Part shown: in pieces, positions 28,342 to 40,099 of the stretch
How the letters are laid out: the number at the start of each line of letters is the position of its first letter
Numbering within the stretch: position 1 is the stretch's first letter
Origin: Ferrimonas senticii DSM 18821
GTDB lineage: Bacteria; Pseudomonadota; Gammaproteobacteria; Enterobacterales; Shewanellaceae
Assembly: GCF_000422665.1 (NCBI RefSeq)
Contig: NZ_AUGM01000001.1
Span: 241,352 to 305,351 of the forward strand
Direction of reading: 5' to 3'
Length of the DNA: 64,000 bases
Made by a program: the position numbers and the translations under genes
The notes under the pieces: model-generated
Seen by the model: only the letters and a program-made list of their open reading frames with translations
Told to the model about the DNA's origin: nothing
The model's database searches: none

Positions 28342-29778
28342 TTACGGCACCAGCAAAATCTTGGTGGTGTTGGTGCCACCAACGGTTTCCATGGCGTCGC
28401 CTTTGGTCATGATCACCAGATCGCCGCTGTTAATGGCGCCGGTTTGCTTGACCGCTTCCAATGCCGCTGGGACTAACTCTTCGGCGCTGAACACGGTGGA
28501 ATCAAACTGTACCGGGTTAACGCCGCGTACCAGTGCCATCTTTGCCAACGAGCGGGCGTGGCGCGACAGCGCGATGATCGGCAGTTGTGAGGTGATCCGG
28601 CTCATCAGGGTTGGCGTGGTACCGGATTCGGTCAACGCGATGATCGCCGCCACCCCAGGCAGATGGTTTGCGGCGTACATGGTCGCCATGGCGATAGTCT
28701 CTTCGGTGCCAGAGAACTTAGTATCGATGCGATGGCGTGAGTTGCTAACTAGGGGGTGTTTTTCTGCCCCCAAACACACTTTGGCCATCGCTTTGACGGT
28801 TTCCTCTGGGTAGTCACCGGCGGCGGTTTCTGCCGACAACATCACCGCATCGGTGCCATCCAGCACTGCGTTAGCTACATCCATCACTTCGGCTCGGGTT
28901 GGCATCGGCGAGGTGATCATCGACTCCATCATCTGGGTAGCGGTAATCACCACCGTGTTCAATTGGCGTGAGCGGGAGATCAGTTTTTTCTGAACCCCAA
29001 TGAGTTCTGGATCGCCAATTTCGACCCCCAAATCACCCCGAGCAACCATCACTACATCACTGGCGCGGATCACATCGTCCATCGCCTCATCGGTGGCAAC
29101 CGCTTCGGCGCGCTCCACCTTGGCAACGATGGCGGCGTTTAGACCGGCCTCTTGCGCCAGTTTACGGGCGTAGTCGATGTCCGCACCGGTGCGTGGGAAC
29201 GATACCGCCAGATATTCCACTTGCATCTGCGCCGCGGTAACGATGTCGGCTTTGTCTTTATCGGTCAGCGCGGGGGCAGATAGGCCGCCACCGAGCTTGT
29301 TAATCCCTTTGTTGTTTGACAGCGGGCCACCGACAGTCACCACGGTGTGGACGCGATCGCCTTCGACTCGTTCTACCTGCAGCTGCACACGGCCATCGTC
29401 CAACATCAAAATGTCGCCGCTGACCACGTCTTTGGGCAACTCTTTGTAGTCCAGACCAACTTGTTGTTGGTCTCCTTCACCTTTGGCCAAGTTCGAATCA
29501 AGCACAAACCTGTCACCAATGGCGAGGATAATTTTACCCTCTTTAAAGGTGGACACGCGGATCTTTGGCCCCTGCAAATCCCCTAGAATTGCCACATGCT
29601 TACCGTGTTTAGCGGCGATGGCGCGCACGGTTTTAGCGCGTTCAATGTGGTCTTCAGGGCTGCCGTGAGAAAAGTTCATCCGCACCACATTAGCGCCCGC
29701 AAGGATGATTTTTTCGAGGTTGTTGTCGCGATCGGTGGCAGGTCCAAGGGTAGTGACAATCTTGGTGCGTCGAAGCAT
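28342..29778 (-). CDS. pykA: Pyruvate kinase (PykA type)
   Basis: Converts phosphoenolpyruvate and ADP to pyruvate and ATP. The product is 478 residues. Motifs include [14 protein letters not shown] at the N-terminus, [28 protein letters not shown], the catalytic lysine region [19 protein letters not shown], and [10 protein letters not shown]; overall it matches the E. coli PykA (type II) isozyme. I start at 29778, where GGAG lies 6 nt upstream; the ATG four codons earlier has none. A HexR palindrome lies about 90 bp upstream, and pykA is a known HexR target in Shewanella. Confidence 0.96.
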   Translation of the reverse strand: MLRRTKIVTTLGPATDRDNNLEKIILAGANVVRMNFSHGSPEDHIERAKTVRAIAAKHGKHVAILGDLQGPKIRVSTFKEGKIILAIGDRFVLDSNLAKGEGDQQQVGLDYKELPKDVVSGDILMLDDGRVQLQVERVEGDRVHTVVTVGGPLSNNKGINKLGGGLSAPALTDKDKADIVTAAQMQVEYLAVSFPRTGADIDYARKLAQEAGLNAAIVAKVERAEAVATDEAMDDVIRASDVVMVARGDLGVEIGDPELIGVQKKLISRSRQLNTVVITATQMMESMITSPMPTRAEVMDVANAVLDGTDAVMLSAETAAGDYPEETVKAMAKVCLGAEKHPLVSNSRHRIDTKFSGTEETIAMATMYAANHLPGVAAIIALTESGTTPTLMSRITSQLPIIALSRHARSLAKMALVRGVNPVQFDSTVFSAEELVPAALEAVKQTGAINSGDLVIMTKGDAMETVGGTNTTKILLVP

Positions 29779-29868
29779 GAGGCTCTCCATTAGGCGTCAG
29801 TTTTGGGACAGTTTACGCTGGGTGCCGTAACCAAGTCTCCAAAACCAACTGATATTATTGAACAATAA

Positions 29869-29883
29869 TGTAATTTTATTACA
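29869..29883. promoter_or_regulatory. HexR operator upstream of pykA
   Basis: TGTAATTTTATTACA matches the gammaproteobacterial HexR consensus (TGTARTWWWAYTACA type) and is palindromic apart from the A/T centre. Confidence 0.88.
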
Positions 29884-29942
29884 GCACGTTGACGCTATTT
29901 GAATCAATCATTAGCTAACGAAATAGTCTAGTTGGCAAAACA

Positions 29943-29974
29943 AAGCCCGGAGCGTTTAACAAACGACCGGGCTT
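29943..29974 (-). terminator. Terminator after hexR
   Basis: AAGCCCGG and CCGGGCTT pair around a 16-nt loop that can itself fold. On the minus strand the stem is followed by a T-rich CTTTGTTTTG tract. Confidence 0.7.
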
Positions 29975-30024
29975 GCGTGAATTACTGTGCGATTCCGTTA
30001 TTTTGTTATAAGCAATTGAATAGC

Positions 30025-30876
30025 TTACAGAGACACTTTTTCATAGCGGGACTCTCGCAGCGCTTCTTTAACCCGCTTTAGGTTGTCACGAAAACGGGCG
30101 CCACGACGCAAGGTGAAGCCGGTGGCCAGCACATCAATCGCCACCATTTGTGCCAAACGTGAGGCCATTGGCATATACAAATCGGTGTCTTCAGGCACGT
30201 CCATGGTCAGAGCGATAGAGGATTCTCGCGCCAACGGACTGTCTTTAGTGGTGATGGCGATCACGTGGGCATCGTTTTGCCGCGCCAGCGCCGCGATCTC
30301 AACCAACGCTTTCGTGCGGCCAGTGTGCGAGATCAGCACCATCACGGTGCCTTCACCGGCGTTGATGCAGCTCATTCGCATCATCAGCGGATCATCAAAG
30401 CAGATCACTGGCACGTTGAAGCGGAAGAATTTGTTCTGAGCATCGTGCGCTACGGCTGCCGATGCCCCTAAGCCAAAAAAGTGGATCTGTTTGGCTTGGG
30501 TGAGCAGGTCAACCGCGCGGTTTACCAGTTGTGGATCAATCGACTGCTTGGCGGAGTCGAGCGCGGCCATTGACGATTCGAAGATCTTGCCGGTGTAGGA
30601 TTCAGGGCTATCGCTGGCCTCAACATGGCGTGATACATAAGGCGTACCGTTTGCCAAGCTCTGCGCTAGATGCAGTTTAAAGTCGGGAAAGCCCTTGGTA
30701 TCCAAGCGGCGGCAGAAGCGGTTTACCGTCGGTTCACTGACATCTGCCATCTTGGCTAGGGTCGCGATACTGGACTGAATGGCGATCTGCGGTTCAGCTA
30801 GAATGACTTCGGCCACTTTGCGTTCAGACTTACTGAAGTTGGCTAGATTCTTTTGGATCTTATCAATGGTGTTCAT
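30025..30876 (-). CDS. hexR: Transcriptional regulator HexR
   Basis: RpiR-family repressor/activator of central carbon metabolism that senses 2-keto-3-deoxy-6-phosphogluconate. The 283-residue product has an N-terminal HTH domain (ERKVAEVILAEP, SEPTVNRFCRRLDTKGFPDF) and a SIS sugar-phosphate domain (FFGLGASAAVAHDAQNKF, VLISHTGRTKALVEIA). The ATG at 30876 gives the family N-terminus MNTIDKIQKNL; the frame extends upstream without homology. It is divergent from zwf with a HexR operator between them. Confidence 0.96.
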   Translation of the reverse strand: MNTIDKIQKNLANFSKSERKVAEVILAEPQIAIQSSIATLAKMADVSEPTVNRFCRRLDTKGFPDFKLHLAQSLANGTPYVSRHVEASDSPESYTGKIFESSMAALDSAKQSIDPQLVNRAVDLLTQAKQIHFFGLGASAAVAHDAQNKFFRFNVPVICFDDPLMMRMSCINAGEGTVMVLISHTGRTKALVEIAALARQNDAHVIAITTKDSPLARESSIALTMDVPEDTDLYMPMASRLAQMVAIDVLATGFTLRRGARFRDNLKRVKEALRESRYEKVSL

Positions 30877-31064
30877 CGCGGTTCGGCTCGCTGTAAGTTG
30901 ACGCTGACCAAGGTGTTTGCCTACTGGCAAACGCTATACTGGTGGCAGTGAAATAGCGTGAATGTGGTCTACGTAACAGGTGCGAACATATTACAAACAA
31001 AACTGAAAGTTTGCTAGGGATCTGATCGCTAAGCCCTTGCTTTGAACCCAATTTTTCATTTAAA

Positions 31065-31079
31065 TGTAGTTTAATTACA
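31065..31079. promoter_or_regulatory. HexR operator between hexR and zwf
   Basis: TGTAGTTTAATTACA, 36 bp before the zwf start codon, fits the HexR consensus. It probably controls zwf-pgl-edd-eda and perhaps hexR itself. Confidence 0.9.
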
Positions 31080-31114
31080 TCGGTGGCTGAAGTAATCCGT
31101 TTAAGGAGAGGACA

Positions 31115-32587
<1,473 letters not shown>

Positions 32588-32588
32588 G

Positions 32589-33296
32589 ATGACTACAATC
32601 GCCATGCCAGTATTTAAGTCGTTTACTGGTGCGCAGGCACTGGTTGATACGCTGGCACAAAAGATCGCTGCGCAATTACAAGACGCCATTGATGCCCGTG
32701 GACGGGCATCGTTGGTGGTCAGTGGTGGCAGCACGCCGCTGCCGCTGTTTCGCAAACTCAGTGAAATTGGCATTGAGTGGGCCGAAGTGACCGTTACCCT
32801 TGCCGACGACCGCTGGTTGCCTGCAGATGATCCAGAAAGCAATGAACGTTTGGTGCGGCAACATCTGCTAACCAATAAAGCGGCCTCGGCCCATTTTGCT
32901 GGGCTGGTGACCATGCACGCGACTCCTGAGCAGGGGCTTGGGATGGCGCTGGAAAAGATCTCGCACATGGCAAAACCGTTCGATGTGGTGATCTTGGGGA
33001 TGGGCAATGATGGCCATACAGCATCGTTGTTCCCTTGCAGCGAACAGTTAGCCGACGGCCTCAGTACAGACGAATTGCTGCTGGCGGCACACCCAACCAC
33101 GGCTCCGCATCAACGGATCTCGTTTAGCTTAAAAGCGCTGCTGAACGCCCGCCAGATCTATCTGCACATCAGCGGCGCAGAGAAAAAAGCGGTGTTAGAA
33201 CAGGCACTGACCAGTCGCGATGTGATGCAGATGCCGATCCGTGCTTTCTTGGATCAACATCGCACCCCTGTCGACGTCTACTGGAGCGAACAGTAA
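32589..33296 (+). CDS. pgl: 6-phosphogluconolactonase
   Basis: Hydrolyses 6-phosphogluconolactone. The 235-residue DevB-type enzyme carries [12 protein letters not shown] (phosphate loop), [15 protein letters not shown] and [13 protein letters not shown] (catalytic His region). The ATG at 32589 has GGAG upstream and begins one base after the zwf stop; its own stop overlaps the edd ATG by one base. Confidence 0.95.
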   Translation: MTTIAMPVFKSFTGAQALVDTLAQKIAAQLQDAIDARGRASLVVSGGSTPLPLFRKLSEIGIEWAEVTVTLADDRWLPADDPESNERLVRQHLLTNKAASAHFAGLVTMHATPEQGLGMALEKISHMAKPFDVVILGMGNDGHTASLFPCSEQLADGLSTDELLLAAHPTTAPHQRISFSLKALLNARQIYLHISGAEKKAVLEQALTSRDVMQMPIRAFLDQHRTPVDVYWSEQ

Positions 33297-35104
33297 TGAT
33301 TCATCCAACTATCGCTAAGGTGACGGCGCGGATCATCGAACGCAGCAAAGCCAGTCGCGCGCAATACTTGGCGCGCATGGATCAGCAGCAAGCTGACGGT
33401 CCGCTGCGTGGCCAGCTGTCCTGCAGCAACTTGGCGCACGGTTTCGCGGGTTGTGTCGGCAGTGATAAGTACGATCTAAAGCAGCTGAATAAATCCAACA
33501 TCGGCATCATCACCGCTTATAACGACATGTTGTCGGCGCACCAGCCTTATGCCACTTACCCTGAGCAGATCAAAAAAGCGTGTCGTGACGCTGGCAGCGT
33601 GGCGCAGGTTGCTGGCGGCGTGCCAGCGATGTGCGATGGCGTCACTCAAGGTCAGCCAGGGATGGAGCTAAGTCTGATGAGCCGCGAAGTGATCGCCATG
33701 GCGACCGCGGTGGGCTTATCTCATAACATGTTTGATGGCGCATTGTTGCTTGGGATCTGCGACAAGATCGTACCCGGACTAACCATGGGCGCGCTGAGCT
33801 TCGGCCATCTGCCAACGGTGTTTGTACCAGCGGGGCCGATGGCATCGGGATTGCCGAACAAAGAGAAAGCGGCGGTACGCCAGCAGTACGCCAAAGGCGA
33901 AGTCGATGACGACGCGTTGCTGGAAGCCGAATCGGCCTCATATCATAGCCCCGGCACCTGTACCTTCTATGGCACCGCCAACTCCAATCAGTTGGTGATC
34001 GAAGCGATGGGACTGCAGTTGCCGGGCTCCTCGTTTGTACCACCCTTTGATGGGCTGCGCAGCGCCTTGACCGATGCTGCCGCCAAACAGGTGTGTCGTT
34101 TGGCGCAGCAGGGCACTGGCCGGATGGCCGACATCTACAGCGAAAAGTCGGTGGTCAATGGTATCGTCGCGCTGTTGGCGACCGGTGGTTCGACCAACCT
34201 GACCATGCACTTAGTGGCGATGGCGCGTGCAGCCGGGGTGATTGTCGATTGGCAAGATTTTGCCGAGCTATCGCAAGCGACCCCGCTGCTGGCACGAGTC
34301 TACCCGAATGGCCAAGCCGACATTAACCACTTCCATCAAGCTGGTGGCATGGCGTTTCTGATTGCGCAGCTGCGCGCCGGTGGCCTGCTGCATGAAGATG
34401 TTCAGACTGTCGCTGGTGAAGGTCTGGAGCTGTACTGCAAAGTGCCAACGATGGTTGATGGCGAGTTGCAGTGGCTCGATGGCCCACAGGTGTCTGGCGA
34501 CGAAACCGTGCTGCGACCAATCGACAACCCCTTCCAAGCGACCGGTGGCATGCAACTGCTCAGTGGCAACCTTGGCAGCGCGGTGATGAAAGTCTCTGCG
34601 GTGGCCAGTGAACACCACGTTATAGAAGCGCCAGCGGTGGTGTTTGAAGATCAGCAAAGCCTCGACGTCGCGTTTCGTGCCGGTGAATTGGATAAAGACT
34701 GCGTGGTGGTGGTGCGTTACCAAGGCCCACAAGCCAACGGCATGCCGGAACTGCACAAGTTGACGCCGCCACTGGCGGTATTGCAAGACCGCGGTTTCAA
34801 GGTGGCATTGGTTACCGATGGCCGCATGTCGGGGGCCTCTGGCAAAGTGCCAGCGGCTATTCACGTGAGCCCAGAAGCACTCAATGGCGGTTTGTTAGCT
34901 AAGGTAGCTAACGGCGATATGATCCGGGTGGATGCGGCCACTGGTGAACTCACTTTGCTGGTTGACGAGGCCACTTTGGCTGGGCGTCAGGTACAGCAGC
35001 CGGATCTGACCGGCAACGATTTTGGTACTGGGCGCGATCTGTTCGCCCGGTTTAGAACTCTGTTAGCAAGCCCTGGTATCGGGGCATCGGCTCTACTTAA
35101 ATAA
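33296..35104 (+). CDS. edd: Phosphogluconate dehydratase
   Basis: Entner-Doudoroff dehydratase forming 2-keto-3-deoxy-6-phosphogluconate, an iron-sulfur enzyme of the IlvD/Edd family. The 602-residue product contains the family blocks [44 protein letters not shown] and [18 protein letters not shown], with cluster cysteines near residues 160 and 225. The length is normal. It is followed after 6 nt by eda. Confidence 0.96.
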   Translation: MIHPTIAKVTARIIERSKASRAQYLARMDQQQADGPLRGQLSCSNLAHGFAGCVGSDKYDLKQLNKSNIGIITAYNDMLSAHQPYATYPEQIKKACRDAGSVAQVAGGVPAMCDGVTQGQPGMELSLMSREVIAMATAVGLSHNMFDGALLLGICDKIVPGLTMGALSFGHLPTVFVPAGPMASGLPNKEKAAVRQQYAKGEVDDDALLEAESASYHSPGTCTFYGTANSNQLVIEAMGLQLPGSSFVPPFDGLRSALTDAAAKQVCRLAQQGTGRMADIYSEKSVVNGIVALLATGGSTNLTMHLVAMARAAGVIVDWQDFAELSQATPLLARVYPNGQADINHFHQAGGMAFLIAQLRAGGLLHEDVQTVAGEGLELYCKVPTMVDGELQWLDGPQVSGDETVLRPIDNPFQATGGMQLLSGNLGSAVMKVSAVASEHHVIEAPAVVFEDQQSLDVAFRAGELDKDCVVVVRYQGPQANGMPELHKLTPPLAVLQDRGFKVALVTDGRMSGASGKVPAAIHVSPEALNGGLLAKVANGDMIRVDAATGELTLLVDEATLAGRQVQQPDLTGNDFGTGRDLFARFRTLLASPGIGASALLK

Positions 35105-35110
35105 GGATTA

Positions 35111-35746
35111 ATGATGAGCGAACTCTGGCAAATGCAACCCGCCGAGGTGTTCTCCCGCAGCAAAGTAGTGCCGGTGATGGTGATCAACCAACTGGAGCAA
35201 GCGGTACCGTTGGCCAAGGCGTTAGTTGCCGGTGGCATTGGTATTTTGGAAGTGACTTTGCGTACCGATTGCGCAGTGGAGGCGATCCGCGCTATCCGTC
35301 AAGCGGTGCCTGAAGCGCTGGTGGGGGCGGGAACCGTGCTGAATACGGCGCAGTTGGAGCAAGTGATCGAGGCTGGGGCTCAGTTTGCCATCAGCCCTGG
35401 CACCACGCCGACGCTGCTGCAAGCGGCCAAAGCCCGCAGTATTCCACTGATCCCAGGGGTCGCCTCAGTGTCAGATATGATGGTGGCATTGGAGCATGGC
35501 TACGACCACGTTAAGTTCTTCCCCGCCGAATCCAACGGCGGTGTGCAAGCACTTAAATCGATGTCTGGGCCAATGGCCGGTTTGACCTTCTGTCCAACCG
35601 GCGGCATTAGCCTGAGCAACTATCAAGACTATCTGGCGCTTAGTAACGTTAAGTGTGTTGGTGGCAGTTGGGTGGCACCAACCGATGCAGTAGAGCAGGG
35701 CGATTGGGCCCGCATTACCGAGCTGTCGCAGCAAGCTGTTGCCTAA
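35111..35746 (+). CDS. eda: 2-keto-3-deoxy-6-phosphogluconate aldolase
   Basis: Cleaves 2-keto-3-deoxy-6-phosphogluconate to pyruvate and glyceraldehyde 3-phosphate. The 211-residue TIM barrel carries the catalytic Glu region LEVTLRTDCAVEAI and the Schiff-base lysine in HVKFFPAESNGG. Tandem ATGs occur at 35111; AAGGA lies just upstream. It is the last gene of the operon, followed by a terminator. Confidence 0.96.
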   Translation: MMSELWQMQPAEVFSRSKVVPVMVINQLEQAVPLAKALVAGGIGILEVTLRTDCAVEAIRAIRQAVPEALVGAGTVLNTAQLEQVIEAGAQFAISPGTTPTLLQAAKARSIPLIPGVASVSDMMVALEHGYDHVKFFPAESNGGVQALKSMSGPMAGLTFCPTGGISLSNYQDYLALSNVKCVGGSWVAPTDAVEQGDWARITELSQQAVA

Positions 35747-35762
35747 AGTCGCTTGCACGTTT

Positions 35763-35787
35763 AAGCCTCGCTATTGCGAGGCTTTTT
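35763..35787 (+). terminator. Terminator after zwf-pgl-edd-eda
   Basis: AAGCCTCGC and GCGAGGCTT around a TATT loop, followed by T residues. Confidence 0.88.
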
Positions 35788-35801
35788 AGTTGGAACCAAT
35801 A

Positions 35802-36263
35802 GTGAACAAGAACAACTTGCACTGTTTTGCCGTTGCCGCCACCGAGTTGCCGTTGGCACTGCTGTTAGAGGCGGATCCTGATGTGGCACACATCAACAGT
35901 TATCTGAGCCGAGGTCAAGGTTATGGGGTGGCTCTGAACGGCGAGACCGTTGCGGTAGCGGTGTCGGTGCCATTAACGACCACCAGTGCCGAGCTGATAA
36001 ATATCGCGGTGTCGCCTTCGTATCAGCAGCAAGGCATTGGCGCGATGCTGTTGCGGTTTGTGATCGCCAGTTTGCGCCAGCAGGGCTGTCAACGGATTGA
36101 GCTGGGAACTGGCACATTTGGCCATCAATTGACGTTTTATCAGCGGCACGGTTTTAGGGTAGATAAAGTATTGAAAAATCACTTTATCGAGAATTACCCC
36201 GAGCCTATCTGGGAGTCCGGCATTCAGCATCAAGATATGCTGTGGCTGACACTTAACCTGTAA
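35802..36263 (+). CDS. GNAT-family N-acetyltransferase
   Basis: Small acetyltransferase (about 153 residues) with the GNAT acetyl-CoA loop SPSYQQQGIGAMLLRF and the C-terminal TFYQRHGFRV strand. The substrate is unknown. There is no ATG start: a GTG at 35802 with a weak GGAA site is my choice, and a TTG at 35790 is the alternative. It lies alone between two terminators. Confidence 0.82.
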   Translation: MNKNNLHCFAVAATELPLALLLEADPDVAHINSYLSRGQGYGVALNGETVAVAVSVPLTTTSAELINIAVSPSYQQQGIGAMLLRFVIASLRQQGCQRIELGTGTFGHQLTFYQRHGFRVDKVLKNHFIENYPEPIWESGIQHQDMLWLTLNL

Positions 36264-36281
36264 CCAGCAGCAGACAAACGA

Positions 36282-36311
36282 AAGCGCCGCTGGGGATTCC
36301 CAGCGGCGCTT
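36282..36311. terminator. Bidirectional terminator between GNAT gene and gapA
   Basis: AAGCGCCGCTGGG and CCCAGCGGCGCTT form a perfect 13-bp stem with a 4-nt loop between convergent genes. Confidence 0.88.
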
Positions 36312-36335
36312 GTTTATTACTAATTGCTAAAGGAA

Positions 36336-37343
36336 TTATTTAGCGGTCATCAACACCACAGCGTTGTCGAGCATGCGGTTAGAGAAACCCCACTCGTTGT
36401 CGTACCATGCCATCACCTTCACCAGACGACCGGCAACGCGAGTCTGAGTGGCATCGAAAGTGGAAGACATTGGGCTGTGGTTAAAGTCGATGGATACCAG
36501 CGGCTCGTGGTTTACCGCCAACACTTCAGCCATTGGACCAGAGGCACAGGCGTTTTCGATGATCTGGTTTACTTCTTCAACCGTGGTATCGCGACCGGCA
36601 ATAAACGACAAGTCCACTAGTGATACGTTAACGGTTGGAACGCGAACCGCGCCGCCGTCCAACTTGCCAGCCAGTTCAGGGATCACCAAGCCAACTGCAG
36701 CAGCGGCACCGGTTTTGGTTGGGATCATGTTTACCGCTGCGGCACGAGCACGGCGCAGATCGCTGTGGTAAACATCAGACAAACGTTGATCGTTAGTGTA
36801 GGCGTGAACGGTGGTCATCAGGCCAGATTCAATGCCGATGGCATCGTGCAATGGTTTGGCAAATGGCGCCAAACAGTTGGTGGTGCAGGACGCGTTAGAG
36901 ATAACGGTCATGTCGCTGGTAATCACGTCGTGGTTAACCCCGTAAACCACGGTGGCATCAACGTCTTTACCAGGGGCAGAGATGATCACTTTCTTAGCGC
37001 CGGCATGGATATGCTTAGAAGCGGACTCTTTGGTGGTGAAAATGCCGGTACATTCAAATACCACATCAACACCTAAGTCGGCCCACGGCAGCGCCGCCGG
37101 ATCACGTTCAGAGAAGGTCTGAATGCGGTCGCCATTGATGGTGATGGCACCTTGCTCGTGCTCAACTTTAGCGTTGAAGCGGCCATGGACCGAATCGTAC
37201 TTGGTCAAGTGTGCATTGATGGCGGCATCGCCCAGATCGTTAATGGCCACGATCTGGATTGGGTAATCCTTCTCGCTTTCATACAGAGCTCGCACAATAT
37301 TGCGGCCAATACGCCCGTAACCGTTAATCGCGACTTTAATCAT
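36336..37343 (-). CDS. gapA: Glyceraldehyde-3-phosphate dehydrogenase, type I
   Basis: NAD-linked glycolytic dehydrogenase. The 335-residue product carries the Rossmann motif [23 protein letters not shown] at the NAD-ribose-binding position, the catalytic cysteine in [12 protein letters not shown], and the active-site His region [15 protein letters not shown] start at 37343 ([10 protein letters not shown]), 9 nt after an AAAGGG site that abuts the ATG three codons earlier. A HexR palindrome lies 30 bp upstream. Confidence 0.95.
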   Translation of the reverse strand: MIKVAINGYGRIGRNIVRALYESEKDYPIQIVAINDLGDAAINAHLTKYDSVHGRFNAKVEHEQGAITINGDRIQTFSERDPAALPWADLGVDVVFECTGIFTTKESASKHIHAGAKKVIISAPGKDVDATVVYGVNHDVITSDMTVISNASCTTNCLAPFAKPLHDAIGIESGLMTTVHAYTNDQRLSDVYHSDLRRARAAAVNMIPTKTGAAAAVGLVIPELAGKLDGGAVRVPTVNVSLVDLSFIAGRDTTVEEVNQIIENACASGPMAEVLAVNHEPLVSIDFNHSPMSSTFDATQTRVAGRLVKVMAWYDNEWGFSNRMLDNAVVLMTAK

Positions 37344-37372
37344 GGTGATCATCCCTTTGGATCTGATGTTTG

Positions 37373-37387
37373 TGTAGTAAAATTACA
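37373..37387. promoter_or_regulatory. HexR operator upstream of gapA
   Basis: TGTAGTAAAATTACA, a consensus-matching palindrome 30 bp before the gapA start. Confidence 0.88.
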
Positions 37388-37557
37388 ATAAAGAGCGCCT
37401 CAGTCAAGGACTTAAGCGGGCTTTTGATTGATAAAAAACAACAATTCTAACTTGCTTCGCAAGACAGTAACCCTAGAACAATCTGCTGGCCACGCTGACC
37501 AGATCCCAGTGAACAAATTTGCACAGCTGCTTCACAAATTTTTTCATTGAAATTGAG

Positions 37558-38349
37558 TTACAACTTCCAGCTCTTAGCGTCGAATTCGCCAGCAATCAGT
37601 AATGTTTTTACTTCAGCCGCTTGACTGGCGATGGCGGCCATCACATCGGTGCTGATGGCGTAGTGTTGCGCCAGTGCTCGCTGGTCAATATCGTCATTGA
37701 TAATAAGTGCAAACAACAATGCCTGCTGATTCTGTCCCAAGCGTTGATGGCTGCTAACCGCCAGTTCCAAAATGTGTCTATCGTATTTTGGATCAATCAC
37801 TTGCCTGTCCATCAACTGGGTTAAGTAGTGCAGTGCTTTGTTGGGATCGCTGTCGATGAAGTAGTTCGCGGTAAGGGTTAGGGCCGCTTTGCCGCTGATA
37901 GCGCCTTGCTGCTCGGCAGCTAAAAAGCGGGCGAGCGCCGCGCGGTCTTTATCTCGAAGCCAGTGGTACAAACTAAGCAATGGCGAGGGGTTGTCGCGGG
38001 TTTCTGCTTTTAATTGTTGCAGTAGTTGGTGCGCTTGCTGGAACCAGTGGCCGCGGTTGCGTTGTTCGGCGGTGGCGTGATCGCGGTCGACCATTTGCGC
38101 GGCGTTGTCCATACAGCCGTGGTAGCGCTCGGCATCCAATAGCAGCTGATATTGCAGCTCGACTGTCGGGTTTTGCTGATAGTTATGGCGGCCGTGGATT
38201 AAGTCAGAGCGGGCGCGCAGGCAAAGATCGTTCTGCTGCAATTCAACGCAGAGGGCGGGGTGTTTGGCACAGATCTCGTTGATGTTTAGGGTTCGGTCGC
38301 AGCCAGTTAAGATGGTCACAGTTATCGCCAGTAGCAGCACGATTTTCAT
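37558..38349 (-). CDS. DUF2989 lipoprotein
   Basis: The 263-residue predicted lipoprotein has signal peptide MKIVLLLAITVTILTGC. The mature start LNINEICAKHPALCVELQQN is the DUF2989 family signature, with Cys residues at 28, 34, 43 and about 79. The remainder is helical and TPR/Sel1-like. Function is unknown. Its position between gapA and gapB is conserved in Shewanella relatives, which suggests shared expression rather than a known role. Confidence 0.82.
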   Translation of the reverse strand: MKIVLLLAITVTILTGCDRTLNINEICAKHPALCVELQQNDLCLRARSDLIHGRHNYQQNPTVELQYQLLLDAERYHGCMDNAAQMVDRDHATAEQRNRGHWFQQAHQLLQQLKAETRDNPSPLLSLYHWLRDKDRAALARFLAAEQQGAISGKAALTLTANYFIDSDPNKALHYLTQLMDRQVIDPKYDRHILELAVSSHQRLGQNQQALLFALIINDDIDQRALAQHYAISTDVMAAIASQAAEVKTLLIAGEFDAKSWKL

Positions 38350-38363
38350 GAAATAAAATTACC
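38349..38363. promoter_or_regulatory. Degenerate HexR-like site between DUF2989 gene and gapB
   Basis: TGAAATAAAATTACC agrees with the HexR consensus at 13 of 15 positions, immediately upstream of the DUF2989 start and about 210 bp before gapB. Weak support. Confidence 0.4.
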
Positions 38364-38432
38364 ATTCAAGCCAAATTTAGCGGCTCAAACTGTTGTTTTG
38401 CAACAGATTGAGTCGTTGATGCTGGCTGGAAA

Positions 38433-38453
38433 CTACAGATTACTTTTCTGTAG
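38433..38453. promoter_or_regulatory. Inverted repeat upstream of gapB
   Basis: CTACAGA and TCTGTAG are perfect 7-bp arms 7 bp apart. The right arm overlaps a possible -10 hexamer TAGAAT. A candidate operator of unknown regulator. Confidence 0.4.
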
Positions 38454-38572
38454 AATAGCGGCGCTTTCAGCTGCCGTCATGGATAAGGTCGGCAGCGAAT
38501 ACAATCTATCTCACCTATTGGATGTGACCATGTTTGAAAGCCACATGGTCCCAAGTGTAGGAACTGCGCATA

Positions 38573-39997
38573 ATGACCGCTGATAAACACCTTCAGAGTT
38601 GGCAAGAACGATTTGAGCTGGCCGAGGCGATGCAACCCATCATTGGCAAACTGTACCGCAACCAAGGCGTTGAAGTACTGATCTACGGCCGCCCACTGCT
38701 TAACGCGTCAACTATCGATATCACTAAAGCGCACCGTCTGGTGGCTAAGTATGAAGGTGACAAATTGCGTCTGCGTGAAAGCTTCCCATTCGTTGAAGCG
38801 CTGGGTCGCTTGAATGTGAAGCACGCCAAAGTGGACATTGGCAAGCTGGCGATCAACTACTGGCGCAACCACAGTGACGCATCAGAAATTGATGCTTACA
38901 TGGCCGAGCAACTGGCGCCAGCGGTTGGCAAAGATATGGAACAGCGCGACGTGGTGCTGTACGGTTTCGGTCGCATTGGTCGTTTGCTGGCACGTCTGCT
39001 GATTGAGCGCACCGGCGTTTCTAACACTATGCGTCTGCGTGCCATCGTGGTGCGTGGTGGTCGTGATGGCGATCTGGAAAAACGCGCCAGCTTGCTGCGT
39101 CGCGATTCCATCCACGGTCCGTTTAACGGTTCCATCGAAGTGGATGAAGAGAACAACGCCATCATCGCCAACGGCACCTACATTCAGGTGATCTACGCCA
39201 ACTCACCCGATGAAATCGATTACACCCAGTACGGCATCAACGATGCGCTGGTGGTTGATAACACCGGTATTTGGAAAGATGAAGCGGGCTTAGGTCTGCA
39301 CTTGAAGTCCAAAGGCGCGTCCAAAGTGCTGCTGACTGCACCAGCTTCCGGCGACATCAAAAACGTGGTGTATGGTGTTAACCACAACGACGTGGAAGAG
39401 TCCGACGTGATCCTGTCGGCGGCCTCTTGCACCACCAACGCTATCACCCCGGTTCTGAAAGCGGTTTACGATAAGTTCGGCATCAACAACGGTCACGTTG
39501 AAACCGTGCACTCCTACACCAACGATCAAAACCTGATCGATAACTACCACAGCGCCGAGCGTCGTGGTCGCAGCGCACCGCTGAACATGGTGCTGACCTC
39601 AACCGGTGCGGCCAAAGCGGTTGCTAAGGCGTTCCCTGCACTGAAAGGCAAACTGACCGGCAACGCGATTCGAGTGCCAACTCCGAACGTATCGATGGCG
39701 ATCATGAACCTGAATTTGGCGCAAGAAACCACTCGCGAAGAGATGAATGAGTACCTGCGTCAAACCGCACTGTTCTCTGATCTGCAAAACCAAATCGACT
39801 TCACCGCTTCCACTGAAGTGGTATCCAGCGATCTGGTTGGCAGCCGTTTTGCCGGTATCGTCGATTCGCAAGCGACCATCGTTGATGGTGACCGTGCAGT
39901 ACTGTACGTGTGGTACGACAACGAATTTGGCTACAGCTGTCAGGTTGTGCAGGTGATGCAGAAGATGCTGAATGTAACCAGCGTTGTGCTGCCATAA
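38573..39997 (+). CDS. gapB: Glyceraldehyde-3-phosphate dehydrogenase, long form (GapB type)
   Basis: The 474-residue dehydrogenase carries an N-terminal helical extension of about 125 residues ahead of the GAPDH core: VVLYGFGRIGRLLARLL, catalytic SAASCTTNAITP, HSYTNDQNLIDNYH, and the C-terminal YVWYDNEFGYSCQVV. This long form is standard in Shewanella and Vibrio next to gapA and may favour the gluconeogenic or NADP direction; cofactor preference is not readable here. AGGAA lies about 10 nt before the ATG. Confidence 0.93.
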   Translation: MTADKHLQSWQERFELAEAMQPIIGKLYRNQGVEVLIYGRPLLNASTIDITKAHRLVAKYEGDKLRLRESFPFVEALGRLNVKHAKVDIGKLAINYWRNHSDASEIDAYMAEQLAPAVGKDMEQRDVVLYGFGRIGRLLARLLIERTGVSNTMRLRAIVVRGGRDGDLEKRASLLRRDSIHGPFNGSIEVDEENNAIIANGTYIQVIYANSPDEIDYTQYGINDALVVDNTGIWKDEAGLGLHLKSKGASKVLLTAPASGDIKNVVYGVNHNDVEESDVILSAASCTTNAITPVLKAVYDKFGINNGHVETVHSYTNDQNLIDNYHSAERRGRSAPLNMVLTSTGAAKAVAKAFPALKGKLTGNAIRVPTPNVSMAIMNLNLAQETTREEMNEYLRQTALFSDLQNQIDFTASTEVVSSDLVGSRFAGIVDSQATIVDGDRAVLYVWYDNEFGYSCQVVQVMQKMLNVTSVVLP

Positions 39998-40018
39998 TTC
40001 CGCAGCTTTTGAACCAAA

Positions 40019-40045
40019 AATCCAGCCAAGTGGCTGGATTTTTTT
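40019..40045 (+). terminator. Terminator after gapB
   Basis: AATCCAGCCA and TGGCTGGATT form a 10-bp stem followed by T5. Confidence 0.92.
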
Positions 40046-40099
40046 GTTCTGGATTTGGCGGCAACGTATAGTGAAGCGGTAACAGAGAAGGAGAGACTC

